DNA of 64,000 bases from Luteimonas sp. YGD11-2 (GTDB lineage: Bacteria > Pseudomonadota > Gammaproteobacteria > Xanthomonadales > Xanthomonadaceae): NCBI RefSeq assembly GCF_004118975.1, contig NZ_CP035376.1, positions 2,046,001-2,110,000 of the forward strand, written 5' to 3'. The notes beneath the pieces were generated by a model that was not told the DNA's origin, searched no databases, and saw only the letters and a program-made list of their open reading frames with translations. Each line of letters begins with the position of its first letter. Positions within the stretch are counted from its first letter, which is position 1. Shown here one piece after another: positions 11,073-21,035 of the stretch. A program made the position numbers and the translations under genes.

Positions 11073-12863
11073 TCAGGCCAGTTCGCTCAGCAGCTGCGCG
11101 GCCTCGCCACGCACCGCCGGCGTGCCGCAGTCCACCACTTCCTGCAGCAGCGTGCGTGCGGTCTCGACGTCGCCCAGTTCCACATAGGCGCGCGCCAGCT
11201 CGATGCGCTCCTGGCCCTGCGCGTCCTCGAGCGCGTCGGCAACCGCTTCCCCATCGCCCGTCGCACCGGCAGCGGTGGGCACCGCGGTGGCGATGGCCGG
11301 CGGCGTGACCGCGGCGCGGCGACTGGCGGTCATGGCTTCCGCACGTGGATCCACGGCCCCGGGTGGGGGTTCGGCGGCAACGGTGGAGGTCGCAGCCCCG
11401 GTCGCGTGCCAGGTCGGCTTGCCTGCGACCGGTACCGGCGCAGGTGCCGCAGGCCCGGCCGGAGCGTCGACGCGCGGCGAGGCGGCGGACGGTGCGCGGA
11501 ACGCCGGCTGCCGGGCGTTGCGACGGCTGAGCAGCCAGAACACCAGCGCGCCCAGCAGCAGCAGGCCCAGGCCGCCCAGGACCCACGGCAGCGCACCCGC
11601 GCCTTCCGCGGCCGCCTGCTGGTTGCTGGTTTCCAGCCGCTGCTGCGCTGCTGCGAGCTCGCTGTCCTTGAGCGCGATCAGTTGCTGTTGCTGCTGCTGC
11701 AGGCGTTCGAGCTCCGCCAGCCGCGCCTTGAGTTCCTCGACCTCGGCCTCGCGCGCGGCCACGGTTTCCTGTGCCTGTTGCAGTTCCTGTCGAAACATGT
11801 CGCCCTCGCCGCCGGCGGAAATGCCCGACCGGGTTGCTGCCTGTTGGGTGCCGCCCGCTCCGGGCGGCACGATCTCCAGCCGCGCGTCCTGCGCTGCCGG
11901 CTGTGGTGCTGCCGCGGTACGGCCATCGGCATCGCCATCCGCGGGCGCTGCGGCCAGCTCGGGCTGCGGCGCCGGCTGCGACAGTTCGCGCCAGCGCGCG
12001 ACCTGCGCACGCACCTCGGCGGTCGCCTCGCGCGTGCTGATGCTCAGCGCCTCGTCGTGTGCCGGAATGCGTAGCACGGCGCCCTGGCGGAGACTGTTGA
12101 TGTTGCCGCCGATGAACGCCTCGGGATTGCTGCGCAGCAGGGCCAGCATCATCTGGCTGACGCTGACGCTGTCGTCCGGGGCGATGCGCTGGACGATCTG
12201 GCTCAGGGTATCGCCGGCCTGCACCGGGCCGTATTCACCCGGCGTGGAGCGCGGCGCGGTGGCCGCGACCGGCGCCGCGGGCTGCGTGGCAGGTGCCGGA
12301 ACCGGCGCGGCGTCCGCCGCTGCCGCGGGTTCGGCAGGCTCCAGCGTGGCCGGCGGGGTATCCCCACCGGCGAGCGGTTCGGCCTCGCGCACGATGCGCC
12401 CTTCGGTGGTCGGCTGCGCCGGCAGCGGCGCCTGGATCGGCGGCTGCGCGGGCGCGGCGATGGTGTCGGGCGCATCCAGCAGCGCGGAATATTCGCGCAC
12501 CAGCCGCCCCTGCCCCCAGTCGACCTCGACCAGGAAGGTCAGCAGCGGCTCCTGCACGGGCTGCAGCGTGGTGACGCGGATGACCGGTCGCCCCTGCGCA
12601 TCCAGCGCGACGTTGAACTGCAGGTCGGAAACCGCACCCTGCGGGGCCTGCAGGCCGATCCGCGCAAAGGTCTCCGGCGAGGCAAGCCGCGCCCGCAGCT
12701 GCTGCAGTTCCGCGGGATCGCTGGACACCACCGGGATTTCCGCGAGCAACGGCTCGCCGGCCTGCGAGCGCACCTGGATCTGCCCCAGGCCAAGCGCGAA
12801 CGCCGGCGCACAGACGCACAGCGCCAGCCACAGCAGCAGGATGGACTGCCAGATCCTCGACAT
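11073..12863 (-). CDS. fimV: FimV-type pilus assembly / polar hub protein
   Basis: A 596-residue protein with a signal peptide (residues 1-27, ending ...APAFALGLG), the FimV N-terminal domain (IQVRSQAGEPLLAEIPV), a periplasmic LysM-like domain near 210-275 (VQAGDTLSQIVQRIA), a coiled coil with a poly-Gln run, one transmembrane helix (GALPWVLGGLGLLLLGAL) and a short cytosolic C-terminal FimV motif (ELARAYVELGDVETARTLLQE). FimV organises polar type IV pilus and twitching machinery. It is shorter than the Pseudomonas protein (over 900 residues), the cytosolic TPR region being reduced to the final module. The ATG at 12863 precedes the signal peptide. Confidence 0.92.
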   Translation of the reverse strand: MSRIWQSILLLWLALCVCAPAFALGLGQIQVRSQAGEPLLAEIPVVSSDPAELQQLRARLASPETFARIGLQAPQGAVSDLQFNVALDAQGRPVIRVTTLQPVQEPLLTFLVEVDWGQGRLVREYSALLDAPDTIAAPAQPPIQAPLPAQPTTEGRIVREAEPLAGGDTPPATLEPAEPAAAADAAPVPAPATQPAAPVAATAPRSTPGEYGPVQAGDTLSQIVQRIAPDDSVSVSQMMLALLRSNPEAFIGGNINSLRQGAVLRIPAHDEALSISTREATAEVRAQVARWRELSQPAPQPELAAAPADGDADGRTAAAPQPAAQDARLEIVPPGAGGTQQAATRSGISAGGEGDMFRQELQQAQETVAAREAEVEELKARLAELERLQQQQQQLIALKDSELAAAQQRLETSNQQAAAEGAGALPWVLGGLGLLLLGALVFWLLSRRNARQPAFRAPSAASPRVDAPAGPAAPAPVPVAGKPTWHATGAATSTVAAEPPPGAVDPRAEAMTASRRAAVTPPAIATAVPTAAGATGDGEAVADALEDAQGQERIELARAYVELGDVETARTLLQEVVDCGTPAVRGEAAQLLSELA

Positions 12864-12960
12864 CACGACTCCCCTCGGGGCCCAGACTCTATCCGCGTGT
12901 GCTTGCGCGGTGCAACGTCGGTCACGCCACGCCGCCGGGCAACGCTGCGACGGCAACCGC

Positions 12961-13989
12961 TCAACCGCCCTGCCCGGCCACCAGCTCGGCGATCTGCACG
13001 GCGTTGAGCGCGGCACCCTTGCGGATGTTGTCCGACACCACCCACAGGTTGAGCCCGCGCGGATGCGAGATGTCCTCGCGGATGCGGCCCACGTACACCG
13101 GGTCGTTGCCGGAGGCATGGGTCACTGGTGTCGGGTAACCGCCCGGCGCGCGGTCGTCGACCACCACCACGCCGGGCGCGGCCTCGAGCAGTTCGCGCGC
13201 GCGCGCGGCGCCGAGCTTGTCGCGGGTCTCGATCGCCACCGCTTCCGAATGGCCGTAGAACACCGGCACCCGCACCGCGGTCGCGTTCACCTGGATGCTG
13301 TCGTCGCCGAGGATCCTGCGGGTCTCCCAGACCAGCTTCATCTCCTCGCGGGTGTAGCCGTTGTCCTGGAACTCGTCGATCTGCGGGATCAGGTTGAAGG
13401 CGATCTGCACCGGGAAGTGCTCCGGCTCCGGCGTCTGGAAGCTCAGCAGCGCCGCGGTCTGGCGGCCGAGCTCCTCGAGCGCCGCGCGTCCCGCACCCGA
13501 CACCGACTGGTAGGTGGCGACATTGATGCGCTCGATGTGCGCTTCGCGGTGCAGGGGCGCCAGCGCAACCAGCATCTGCATCGTCGAGCAGTTGGGGTTG
13601 GCGATGATGCCCCGCGGGCGGTTGCCGATGTCTTCCGGGTTCACCTCGGCCACCACCAGCGGCACGTCGTCGTCCTGGCGGAACGCCGAGGAGTTGTCGA
13701 TCACCACCGCGCCGGCCGCGGCGAACTTCGGCGCGTATTCGCGCGAGACGTCGCTGCCGGCGGAGAACAACGCGATGTCGATGCCGGCCGGATCGAAGCC
13801 CGCAAGCTCCTGCACCAGCACTTCGTCATCGCCGAAGTCGACATAGCCGCCGGCCGAGCGTCCCGACGCGAGTGCCACCAGCCGGCCCACCGGGAACTGC
13901 CTCGCGGCGAGGATGGACAGCATGGCTTCGCCAACGGCACCGGTGGCGCCGACGATGGCGACGTTGAAGAGACGGGCTTGCTCTGACAT
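12961..13989 (-). CDS. asd: Aspartate-semialdehyde dehydrogenase
   Basis: A 342-residue NADPH enzyme reducing aspartyl-4-phosphate to aspartate semialdehyde, the branch point to lysine/diaminopimelate, threonine and methionine. The nucleotide fold begins VAIVGATGAVGEAML; the catalytic cysteine is Cys134 in NPNCSTMQML; the substrate-binding ETRRILGDD segment follows. It resembles the Pseudomonas/Vibrio type 2 group more than E. coli Asd. It lies between aroC and fimV, as in related genomes. Start ATG at 13989. Confidence 0.97.
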   Translation of the reverse strand: MSEQARLFNVAIVGATGAVGEAMLSILAARQFPVGRLVALASGRSAGGYVDFGDDEVLVQELAGFDPAGIDIALFSAGSDVSREYAPKFAAAGAVVIDNSSAFRQDDDVPLVVAEVNPEDIGNRPRGIIANPNCSTMQMLVALAPLHREAHIERINVATYQSVSGAGRAALEELGRQTAALLSFQTPEPEHFPVQIAFNLIPQIDEFQDNGYTREEMKLVWETRRILGDDSIQVNATAVRVPVFYGHSEAVAIETRDKLGAARARELLEAAPGVVVVDDRAPGGYPTPVTHASGNDPVYVGRIREDISHPRGLNLWVVSDNIRKGAALNAVQIAELVAGQGG

Positions 13990-14112
13990 GGGGAACTCTC
14001 GAAGAAGCGGGTAACAGGACCCGGACGATGCCGGGGAAAAATGCGCGCCGGATGCGGCCTGCCGGGTGTTACGTGACGGGCGCCGCGGCTTACGGCCACG
14101 CCGCAGCGCGGC

Positions 14113-15213
14113 TCAGACACCACCGGCCGGCGGCACGCGTGGTGCGACCACGCCGACATCGCCGCACTGCGCACGATGGCGCAGCGCCTGGTCGATCAGC
14201 ACCAGCGCCAGCATCGCCTCGCAGATCGGCGTGGCACGGATGCCGACGCAGGGGTCGTGGCGGCCGGTGGTGACCACGTCGACCACGTTGCCGTCCACGT
14301 CGAGCCCCTGCACCGGCAGCCGCAGGCTGGAGGTCGGCTTGAACGCCGTGCGGACCACGATCTGCTGGCCGGTGGAAATGCCCCCCAGCACGCCGCCGGC
14401 GTGGTTGCCCAGGAAGCCCTGCGGTGTCATCACGTCGCGATGCTCGCTGCCCTTCTGCGCCACGGCCGCGAAGCCTGCGCCGATCTCCACGCCCTTGACC
14501 GCATTGATCGACATCATCGCCGCGGCGAGTTCGGCATCGAGCTTGCCGTACACCGGCTCGCCCCAGCCGGGCGGCACGCCGTCCGCAACCACGGTGACCT
14601 CGGCGCCGACCGAGTCGCCGGACTTGCGCAGCGCATCCATATAGGCCTCGAGCGCCGGCACGTCGGCCGCGGCCGGCCAGAAGAACGGGTTGGCCTCGAC
14701 CGCCGCCCAGTCGTGCGCGCTCGGCACGTGTTCGCCGAGGCGCGAGAGATGGCCACGGACCTCGACGCCATGGCGCTCGCGCAGCCACTTGCGTGCGATC
14801 ACCGCGGCGGCAACGCGCATCGTGGTTTCGCGCGCGGACGCACGCCCGCCACCGCGCGGATCGCGGATGCCGTACTTCTGCCAGTAGCTCCAGTCGGCAT
14901 GGCCGGGGCGGAACTGTTGCGCGATCGCCGTGTAATCCCTGCTGCGCGCATCGGTATTGCGCACCAGCAGGGCGATCGGCGTGCCGGTGGTCAGCCCTTC
15001 GTACACGCCGCTGAGGATCTCGACCGCATCGTCCTCGCGGCGCGCCGAGGTGTGTCGGCTGCGGCCGGTCGCGCGTCGTGCGAGGTCGTGGGCGAAGTCG
15101 TCGGCGGCGATCGCGATGCCCGGTGGGCAACCATCGATCACGCAGCCGATGGCCGGCCCATGCGATTCGCCGAACGTGGTAACGCGAAACAGCTGGCCGG
15201 TGGTATTCGACAT
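14113..15213 (-). CDS. aroC: Chorismate synthase
   Basis: A 366-residue FMN-dependent enzyme converting EPSP to chorismate, the last common aromatic step and the source of precursor for the trp genes nearby. All three signatures are present: [18 protein letters not shown] near residue 15, the [20 protein letters not shown] region and [20 protein letters not shown]. The N-terminus [19 protein letters not shown] fixes the ATG at 15213. It follows prmB by 21 bases and is likely cotranscribed. Confidence 0.98.
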   Translation of the reverse strand: MSNTTGQLFRVTTFGESHGPAIGCVIDGCPPGIAIAADDFAHDLARRATGRSRHTSARREDDAVEILSGVYEGLTTGTPIALLVRNTDARSRDYTAIAQQFRPGHADWSYWQKYGIRDPRGGGRASARETTMRVAAAVIARKWLRERHGVEVRGHLSRLGEHVPSAHDWAAVEANPFFWPAAADVPALEAYMDALRKSGDSVGAEVTVVADGVPPGWGEPVYGKLDAELAAAMMSINAVKGVEIGAGFAAVAQKGSEHRDVMTPQGFLGNHAGGVLGGISTGQQIVVRTAFKPTSSLRLPVQGLDVDGNVVDVVTTGRHDPCVGIRATPICEAMLALVLIDQALRHRAQCGDVGVVAPRVPPAGGV

Positions 15214-15234
15214 GCAATCAGGACGGCATGGGGC

Positions 15235-16194
15235 TCAGAACAGCGCGCCTGACGCCGCCGCCGGCACGGCGCCGGCAGCCTCGCGCTCGGCCGCCAGCGC
15301 ACTGATGCGCGCGTTGTGGGTGACCAGGTCGCGGCGCTCGGCCACGAACACGCCCATCTGCCCGACCTTGAATTCCACCCACGCCAGCGGCAGCTCCGGC
15401 AGCAGCGCGTTGACCGCGCGCTCGGAATCGCCGACCTCGCAGATCAGCAGGCCGTGCTCGGTGAGGTGCAGCGGTGCATCGCGCAGGATCTTCAGCACCA
15501 GGTCCAGGCCGTCGTCGCCGGCACGCAGCCCGAGCTCCGGCTCGTAGCCGTACTCGCGCGGCAGCGCGTCGGTCTCGTCGTTGGTGACGTAGGGCGGATT
15601 GGTCACGATCAGTTCGTAATGCTCGCCCTGCAACCCGGAGAACAGGTCCGAGTGCAGCAGCCGCAGGTTGTCGGCCAGCAGGCGCGCCCTGTTCTCTTCC
15701 GCCAGCGACAGCGCCTCGGTGCTGATATCGGCGGCGTCGACCTGCCAGTCCGGGTTGTAGTGCGCGATGGCGATGCCGATGCAGCCCGAGCCCGTGCACA
15801 GGTCCAGCGCGCGCCGCACCTCGCGCCCGCCCAGCCACGGCTCGAAGCCGGACAGGATGAGCTCGGCGATTGGCGAGCGCGGCACCAGTGCGCGACGATC
15901 GCTCTTGAAGCTGAGCCCGGCGAACCAGGCTTCCCCGGTCAGGTAGGCCGCGGGCACGCGTTCCTCGATCCGGCGCAGGAACAACCCCAGCACGTCCTCC
16001 TTCTCCGCCAGCGTCACCCGCGTCTGGCCGTACACCGGCGACAGGTCGTGCGGCAGGTGCAATGCGTGCAGGGTGAGCTGGGTGGCCTCGTCGAGCGCGT
16101 TGTCGTAGCTGTGGCCGAAGGTGAGCCCGGCCGCGTTGAAACGGCTCGCGCCGTAGCGGATCAGGTCGATGATCGTGTGCAGTTCGTCGGTCAT
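15235..16194 (-). CDS. prmB: 50S ribosomal protein L3 N5-glutamine methyltransferase
   Basis: A 319-residue SAM-dependent methyltransferase that modifies a glutamine of ribosomal protein uL3. The SAM site is [16 protein letters not shown], and the catalytic NPPY of glutamine methyltransferases is in [12 protein letters not shown]. The long N-terminal helical domain ([19 protein letters not shown]) and AWFAGLSF distinguish PrmB from the release-factor enzyme PrmC. The prmB-aroC pairing is conserved in gammaproteobacteria. Start ATG at 16194; a TATACT -10-like box is on the minus strand at 16250-16245. Confidence 0.93.
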   Translation of the reverse strand: MTDELHTIIDLIRYGASRFNAAGLTFGHSYDNALDEATQLTLHALHLPHDLSPVYGQTRVTLAEKEDVLGLFLRRIEERVPAAYLTGEAWFAGLSFKSDRRALVPRSPIAELILSGFEPWLGGREVRRALDLCTGSGCIGIAIAHYNPDWQVDAADISTEALSLAEENRARLLADNLRLLHSDLFSGLQGEHYELIVTNPPYVTNDETDALPREYGYEPELGLRAGDDGLDLVLKILRDAPLHLTEHGLLICEVGDSERAVNALLPELPLAWVEFKVGQMGVFVAERRDLVTHNARISALAAEREAAGAVPAAASGALF

Positions 16195-16253
16195 GCGGGA
16201 TGCCGCCCGGGTACGGGCGGCCTGGGGAAGCCGGGTGACCGGAAAGTATATGG

Positions 16254-16270
16254 GGCGGCGGGTATCATGG
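16254..16270 (+). promoter_or_regulatory. Putative promoter of the SCO gene (GGTATCAT box)
   Basis: GGCGGCGGGTATCATGG contains a TATCAT -10 hexamer (16263-16268) about 16 bases before the GTG start, predicting a leader of under 10 bases. No -35 is recognisable. The same 17 bases occur on the minus strand at 60259-60275 upstream of the rhomboid gene. Confidence 0.45.
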
Positions 16271-16283
16271 GCGCAAAACCCCA

Positions 16284-16934
16284 GTGGATATCGCCTTGTT
16301 CAGTCGTACCACCATCGTCATCCTCGTGTTCGCGCTCGCCGCCGGCCTTGGCCTGCTGGTTGCGCAGAAATACTTCGCCGATTCCGACACGCGTCCGCCG
16401 CAGACGCAGGCGGTCACCCTGTTCCCGCAGCCGCGTGCATTGCCGCCGTTCTCGCTGCAGCAGTCCGATGGCACCCAGCTGGTGCCGGGCGAACTGCAGG
16501 GCCACTGGACCGTGGTGTTCATCGGCTTCACGTTCTGCCCCGATGTGTGCCCGACCACGCTGGCGGAGCTCGGCCAGGCGCAACGGCAGTGGGAGGACAT
16601 CCCCGACGCGGTGCGCCCGCGCGTGCTGTTCGTGTCGGTGGATCCGGAACGCGACACCCCCGAACGCACCGGCGAGTACGCGGCTGCGTTCCATGGCGAC
16701 ACGCTCGCAGCCACCGCCGACATCCCGGCGCTGGAAGCGTTCACGCGGTCGCTCTCGCTGGTGTTCATGAAGGTCCCGGGCCCCGATGGCGCCGCGGCCA
16801 ACCAGTACACGATCGATCACTCGGCCGCGCTGGCGGTGCTCGACCCGCAGGCGCGCATGGCCGGGGTGATCTCGCCGCCGTTCGATCCGGCGGCGATCGC
16901 CGCCGACCTGCGCCTGCTCACCGGATCACGCTGA
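16284..16934 (+). CDS. SCO1/SenC family copper chaperone / thiol protein
   Basis: A 216-residue membrane-anchored thioredoxin-fold protein (helix at about residues 9-27). The copper/redox motif is Cys85-PDV-Cys89 ([12 protein letters not shown]) and the third ligand is His179 (TIDHSAAL), the full SCO set. SCO proteins deliver copper to, or reduce, the CuA site of cytochrome c oxidase. No oxidase genes are adjacent. The only in-frame start is GTG at 16284, with little sign of a ribosome-binding site; the nearby ATG at 16267 is out of frame. psd follows after 5 bases. Confidence 0.9.
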   Translation: MDIALFSRTTIVILVFALAAGLGLLVAQKYFADSDTRPPQTQAVTLFPQPRALPPFSLQQSDGTQLVPGELQGHWTVVFIGFTFCPDVCPTTLAELGQAQRQWEDIPDAVRPRVLFVSVDPERDTPERTGEYAAAFHGDTLAATADIPALEAFTRSLSLVFMKVPGPDGAAANQYTIDHSAALAVLDPQARMAGVISPPFDPAAIAADLRLLTGSR

Positions 16935-16939
16935 CGCCA

Positions 16940-17803
16940 ATGGCCTTCGACCCGATCACCCCGCTCACCCATGTCCTGCCGCACCGGATGCTGTCGGGGC
17001 TGGCCCGGCGCCTGGCCTATTCGGAGAACCCGCGGGTCAGGCGCTGGCTGATCCGCACCGTCGTCAGCCGTTTCGGCGTGGACCTGGCGGAAGCCATCGA
17101 GTCGGACCCGGAGGCCTATGCCAGCTTCAATGCCTTCTTCACCCGCGCGCTGCGCGAAGGCGTGCACGTGGCCGATCCGGACCCGCGTGCGCTGCTGATG
17201 CCGGCGGACGGGCGCGTCAGCCAGTGCGGCGCCATCGGCCATCCGGATGAGCGCGGACGCATCTTCCAGGCCAAGGGCCGCTCGTTCACCGCCGGCGAAC
17301 TGCTGGGCAGCGATGCCGACGCCGAGACCTTCGATGGCGGCGTGTTCGCCACCGTCTACCTGTCACCACGCGATTACCACCGCGTGCATATGCCGTGGAC
17401 AGGGCAGCTGCGCGAGACGGTGCACGTGCCCGGGCGGCTTTTCAGCGTGGGGCCATCGGCGGTGGCGGCGGTACCGCGCCTGTTCGCGCGCAACGAACGC
17501 CTGGTCTGCCACTTCGACACCGACTTCGGGCCGATGGCGATGGTGATGGTGGGCGCGCTGCTGGTGTCCGGGGTGGAGACCATCTGGAGTGGGGTCGAGA
17601 TCCCGAAATACGCACGCACCGTCACCCGCAAGGATTACCGCGGGCGCGGCATCGTCATCGAGCGTTTCGCCGAGATGGCGCGCTTCAACTACGGCTCCAC
17701 GGTGATCGTGCTACTGCCTCCGGGGGTGGCCGAACTGTCATCCGCACTGGGCCCAGAGGTGGCGGTACGCCTCGGCCAGCGCCTGGCGACGCGCACCGCG
17801 TAG
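16940..17803 (+). CDS. psd: Phosphatidylserine decarboxylase proenzyme
   Basis: A 287-residue inner-membrane enzyme making phosphatidylethanolamine from phosphatidylserine. It self-cleaves to a pyruvoyl enzyme; the cleavage site is Gly252-Ser253-Thr254 ([12 protein letters not shown]). The core [16 protein letters not shown] carries conserved histidines, and FFTRALREG lies near the N-terminus. The frame is open upstream through the SCO gene, but the ATG at 16940 gives the standard start [14 protein letters not shown]. Close spacing (5 bases) suggests translation coupled to the SCO gene, though the functions seem unrelated. Confidence 0.96.
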   Translation: MAFDPITPLTHVLPHRMLSGLARRLAYSENPRVRRWLIRTVVSRFGVDLAEAIESDPEAYASFNAFFTRALREGVHVADPDPRALLMPADGRVSQCGAIGHPDERGRIFQAKGRSFTAGELLGSDADAETFDGGVFATVYLSPRDYHRVHMPWTGQLRETVHVPGRLFSVGPSAVAAVPRLFARNERLVCHFDTDFGPMAMVMVGALLVSGVETIWSGVEIPKYARTVTRKDYRGRGIVIERFAEMARFNYGSTVIVLLPPGVAELSSALGPEVAVRLGQRLATRTA

Positions 17804-17841
17804 TCCAGTGCGCGGCATCCACACGGATCCGCGGCAACTGT

Positions 17842-19407
17842 TCATCCGCTGCAGCCTGCCAGGGTCAGCTCCTGCCCGGGACGGATCGCATACGACGGCG
17901 CACGCAGCTCATTGGCGCGGGCGAGCACGCCAAGGTCGCAGCCGTAGCGCTGGGCGATGCGCCCCAGCGTCTCGCCACGGTTGACGCGATGCCTGCGCGC
18001 GGCGGGCGTTGCATCCGCTGCCGGCCCGGTGGTGGCGGATACGGGCGTCGTACTTGCTGCGCGCATCGGCTCCACCGCACCCAGCCGCACCACCGCATGG
18101 GCGGGATCGCTGCGCACCAGCTCGTGGGCGAGCTGCGCACGCGAGCCGCGCGTGCACCAGCGGTTGTAAAGGTTGACCATGCGCGCGGTGACATTGAGCT
18201 GGGTGCCCGCCGGGATCACCTCGTCGGCGCGGTAGCGCGGGTTGAGATTGCGCAGCACGCGCATGTAGCCGGGCGCCGAGCCGCTGCTGCCCAGGCAGAT
18301 CGTCAGTTCGTAGATCGAGGCCGGTTTCTGCAATGCCAGCACCGCCGGGCGCGTATCGACGTCGGGAAATTCCAGCCCGTAACGGCGCGGATGCAGGAAC
18401 AGCCACGCCGCGGCGATCACCATCGGCACGTAGTCGCGGGTTTCGGGCGGGAACTGCCTGTAGACAGACTCGTCCCAGAAGTTGACCCCACCCTCGTTGA
18501 AGACACGTCGCGCCCGGCCCTCGCCGCCGTTGTAGCCCGCCAGCGCGAGCTCGATGTTCTTGTCGAGTTCGCGCATGCGCTCGGTGAGGTAGGCCGCGCT
18601 GGCCTGGGACGCCGCATACGGGTCGTAACGGGTGTCGAACCCGGTGGCGTCCGGGCCGATGCCGAAGCGGCGGCCGGTTGCGTACATGAACTGCATCGGG
18701 CCGGCCGCGCCCGCGCGCGACGTCGAATGCACCCGGCCGTTGGACTCCTTGGCGAGGATGCCGAACAGCAGCGCCTCCGGCAGCCCCGCCTTCTCGAAGT
18801 TGGGCCACATCTGCGGGCGCATGTACTGGTAGTTCTCGTAGCTGGTCAGCAGCTGCACGCGCATGTCGGTCAACCAGCGGCGGATGCCTTCCTGCACCGC
18901 CGGATTGAACTGCACCATGGTGGCGAAACGCTGGCCGTCGGTCAGCAGCGCCGCGGCCTGTGCGCCCGCCGGCACGCTGGCACCGCCAGGCAGCGTGCCC
19001 ATGCCGTCGGGATCGGGATCGAAGGGATCCGCCTCCTCGCCCTCGGCCGGCACGTTCGCGGAATCGGCGCCGGCCTTGAGCAGGCGCTTGAAGGTGGTGA
19101 CGTAGGTCACCGGGTCGCAGCCACGCTGGCGGCCGCATTCGACCATCACGTCCTCCATGTCCTCGAGTGCGGCATCACCGTCCGCGGCGGCACCCGGTTC
19201 CTCGTTGCGCACCCGCACCATCGCCTCGCGATAGCGCAGTTCGGCCTGGTCCATGCGCGCCTGCAGCGCCTCGACGGCGGCGCGGTCGCGACGCGACTGC
19301 GCGGATGCGTCGGCCACCACGAAGGCCGGCGCAATGGCGACGGCGAGCAGCAGGCAGACCGGGAGACGGCGTGCGGGCGATACGGAGCAGCTGGATGCGC
19401 GGGACAT
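17842..19407 (-). CDS. LysM-containing membrane-bound lytic murein transglycosylase (MltD-like)
   Basis: A 521-residue secreted or periplasmic enzyme with a signal peptide (about residues 15-36). An N-terminal segment of about 130 residues with CGRQRGC precedes the family 1 transglycosylase domain; the catalytic glutamate is Glu221 in GILAKESNGRVHS, followed by GPMQFMYATGRRFG and ALAGYNGGEGRARRVF. One LysM peptidoglycan-binding module closes the protein (about 471-518, HRVNRGETLGRIAQRYG). E. coli MltD has two LysM modules. The ATG at 19407 is chosen because it precedes the signal peptide; the frame is open upstream. Confidence 0.9.
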   Translation of the reverse strand: MSRASSCSVSPARRLPVCLLLAVAIAPAFVVADASAQSRRDRAAVEALQARMDQAELRYREAMVRVRNEEPGAAADGDAALEDMEDVMVECGRQRGCDPVTYVTTFKRLLKAGADSANVPAEGEEADPFDPDPDGMGTLPGGASVPAGAQAAALLTDGQRFATMVQFNPAVQEGIRRWLTDMRVQLLTSYENYQYMRPQMWPNFEKAGLPEALLFGILAKESNGRVHSTSRAGAAGPMQFMYATGRRFGIGPDATGFDTRYDPYAASQASAAYLTERMRELDKNIELALAGYNGGEGRARRVFNEGGVNFWDESVYRQFPPETRDYVPMVIAAAWLFLHPRRYGLEFPDVDTRPAVLALQKPASIYELTICLGSSGSAPGYMRVLRNLNPRYRADEVIPAGTQLNVTARMVNLYNRWCTRGSRAQLAHELVRSDPAHAVVRLGAVEPMRAASTTPVSATTGPAADATPAARRHRVNRGETLGRIAQRYGCDLGVLARANELRAPSYAIRPGQELTLAGCSG

Positions 19408-19497
19408 GCGGTGTTCGACGGCGACGGGAGCGGCAGGGTAGCGGCGACCGGCGCGCGTGGGCAAACCGGTCGCGGCCAGCGCAACGGGCGGCTCACG

Positions 19498-19503
19498 TAG
19501 AAT
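19498..19503 (+). promoter_or_regulatory. Putative -10 of the HerA-like gene
   Basis: TAGAAT at 19498-19503, then GGGAG at 19522-19526 and the ATG at 19532. This places the transcript start near 19510 with a leader of about 22 bases. No convincing -35 is seen. Confidence 0.4.
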
Positions 19504-19531
19504 CGCCGGGGTCAGATGCGCGGGAGCGTTC

Positions 19532-21028
19532 ATGGATCCGATCCTCGTTGGCAGATCGACGACCACCGCCGCGGGTGCACCCGTGGTGCTGCAGCCCCGC
19601 TATGGCAACCGCCACGGCCTGGTGGCCGGTGCCACCGGCACCGGCAAGACCGTGACCCTGATGACGCTGGCCGAAGGCTTCTCGCGGATCGGGGTGCCGG
19701 TCTTCATCGCCGACGTGAAGGGCGACGTCGCCGGCCTCGCCATGCCCGGCGAAGACACCGCGAAGCTGCGCGAGCGTGTCGCTGCGATCGGCATCGACGA
19801 CTATCGCCCCGGGGGCTGTCCCACGATCTTCTGGGACCTGTACGGGCGCCTGGGCCACCCGGTACGCACCACCGTCAGCGAGATGGGTCCGTTGCTGCTT
19901 TCGCGCATCCTCGAGCTCAACGACACCCAGGCCGGCGTGCTCGACATCGTGTTCAAGCTCGCCGACGACCGGGGGCTGCTGCTGCTCGACCTCGCCGACC
20001 TGCGCGCCCTGCTGGCGCTGGTGGCGGAGGAACGCAAGGCGGTTTCGTCCGAATACGGGCTGGTCAGCGCGCAGACGGTGGCGGCCATCCAGCGCGCCCT
20101 GTTGCGCCTGTCACAGGATGGCGGGGAGGCCTTCTTCGGTGAACCCGCGCTGGAACTGCACGACCTGATGCGCGTCGACCACACCGGCCGCGGCGTGGTC
20201 GGCATCCTCGCCGCCGACCAGCTGGTGCTCAGGCCACGGCTGTATTCGACCTTCCTGCTGTGGCTGCTGTCGGAGCTGTTCGAGACCCTGCCCGAGGTCG
20301 GTGACCTCGACCGGCCGAAACTGGTGTTCGTGTTCGACGAGGCGCACCTGCTGTTCCGCGATGCCCCGGCATCGCTGCGCCAGCGCATCGAGCAGGTGGT
20401 GCGGTTGATCCGCTCCAAGGGCGTCGGCGTGTACTTCTGCTCGCAGTTCCCCGACGACGTCCCCGGCGAAATCCTCGGCCAGCTCGGCAACCGCGTGCAG
20501 CACGCGCTGCGCGCGTTCACCCCGCGCGACCAGAAAGCCGTGCGCACCGCGGCGGAGACTTTTGTCGCAAACCCCGCGCTCGACGTCGAGCAGGCGATCG
20601 CGCAGCTCGGCACCGGCGAGGCGCTGGTGTCCACCTTGCAGGACACCGGGCGTTCGCGCGCGGTGCCTTCGCCGGTCGAGCGCACGCTGATCGCGCCGCC
20701 GCGCTGCCGGATGGGGCCGATCAGCGAGGCGGAACGCGCAACCCTGCGCGCGGCCAGCCCGGTCGGTACGAAGTACGACGCCGCGGTGGATCGCGAATCC
20801 GCCGCCGAACTGCTGGCACGGCGCGCGACCATGCAGACGGAAGCAGCCGAAGCGCCGAAGGCGGCAGAACGCAACGAAGGAGGCGTTGGCCAACGCATCA
20901 ACGAGTGGCTGTTCGGCACCAGTCGCCGCCAGGGGGTGATCGAGGCGGCGGGCAAGCAGGCCGCGCGCACCATCACCAGCCGGATCGTGCGTGGAGTGCT
21001 CGGCAGCTTCCCCGCAGGGCGCCGCTGA
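19532..21028 (+). CDS. HerA-like / DUF853 family P-loop ATPase
   Basis: A 498-residue ATPase of the helicase HerA-like (DUF853, E. coli YjgR) group. Walker A is residues 33-40 (GATGTGKT) and Walker B is LVFVFDEAHLLF, with a likely arginine-finger region near VVRLIRSKGVGVYFCSQ. The C-terminus (TSRRQGVIEAAGKQAARTITSRIVRG) is the DUF853 tail. The cellular role is unknown. HerA homologues partner NurA nuclease or SIR2/DUF4297 defence proteins, but none is adjacent; the followers are an NlpE-like lipoprotein (7 bases on) and greB. The ATG at 19532 is preceded by GGGAG. Confidence 0.88.
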   Translation: MDPILVGRSTTTAAGAPVVLQPRYGNRHGLVAGATGTGKTVTLMTLAEGFSRIGVPVFIADVKGDVAGLAMPGEDTAKLRERVAAIGIDDYRPGGCPTIFWDLYGRLGHPVRTTVSEMGPLLLSRILELNDTQAGVLDIVFKLADDRGLLLLDLADLRALLALVAEERKAVSSEYGLVSAQTVAAIQRALLRLSQDGGEAFFGEPALELHDLMRVDHTGRGVVGILAADQLVLRPRLYSTFLLWLLSELFETLPEVGDLDRPKLVFVFDEAHLLFRDAPASLRQRIEQVVRLIRSKGVGVYFCSQFPDDVPGEILGQLGNRVQHALRAFTPRDQKAVRTAAETFVANPALDVEQAIAQLGTGEALVSTLQDTGRSRAVPSPVERTLIAPPRCRMGPISEAERATLRAASPVGTKYDAAVDRESAAELLARRATMQTEAAEAPKAAERNEGGVGQRINEWLFGTSRRQGVIEAAGKQAARTITSRIVRGVLGSFPAGRR

Positions 21029-21035
21029 GGCCGCC

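Noticed and set aside
16940..17803. Long fusion of a 544-codon frame through the SCO gene into psd
   Set aside because: The upstream part is an out-of-frame reading of the SCO gene; the ATG at 16940 gives the full normal decarboxylase.
19532..21028. HerA-like ATPase as part of an antiphage system
   Set aside because: No NurA, SIR2, DUF4297 or other effector is next to it, and the sequence fits the chromosomal DUF853/YjgR group.
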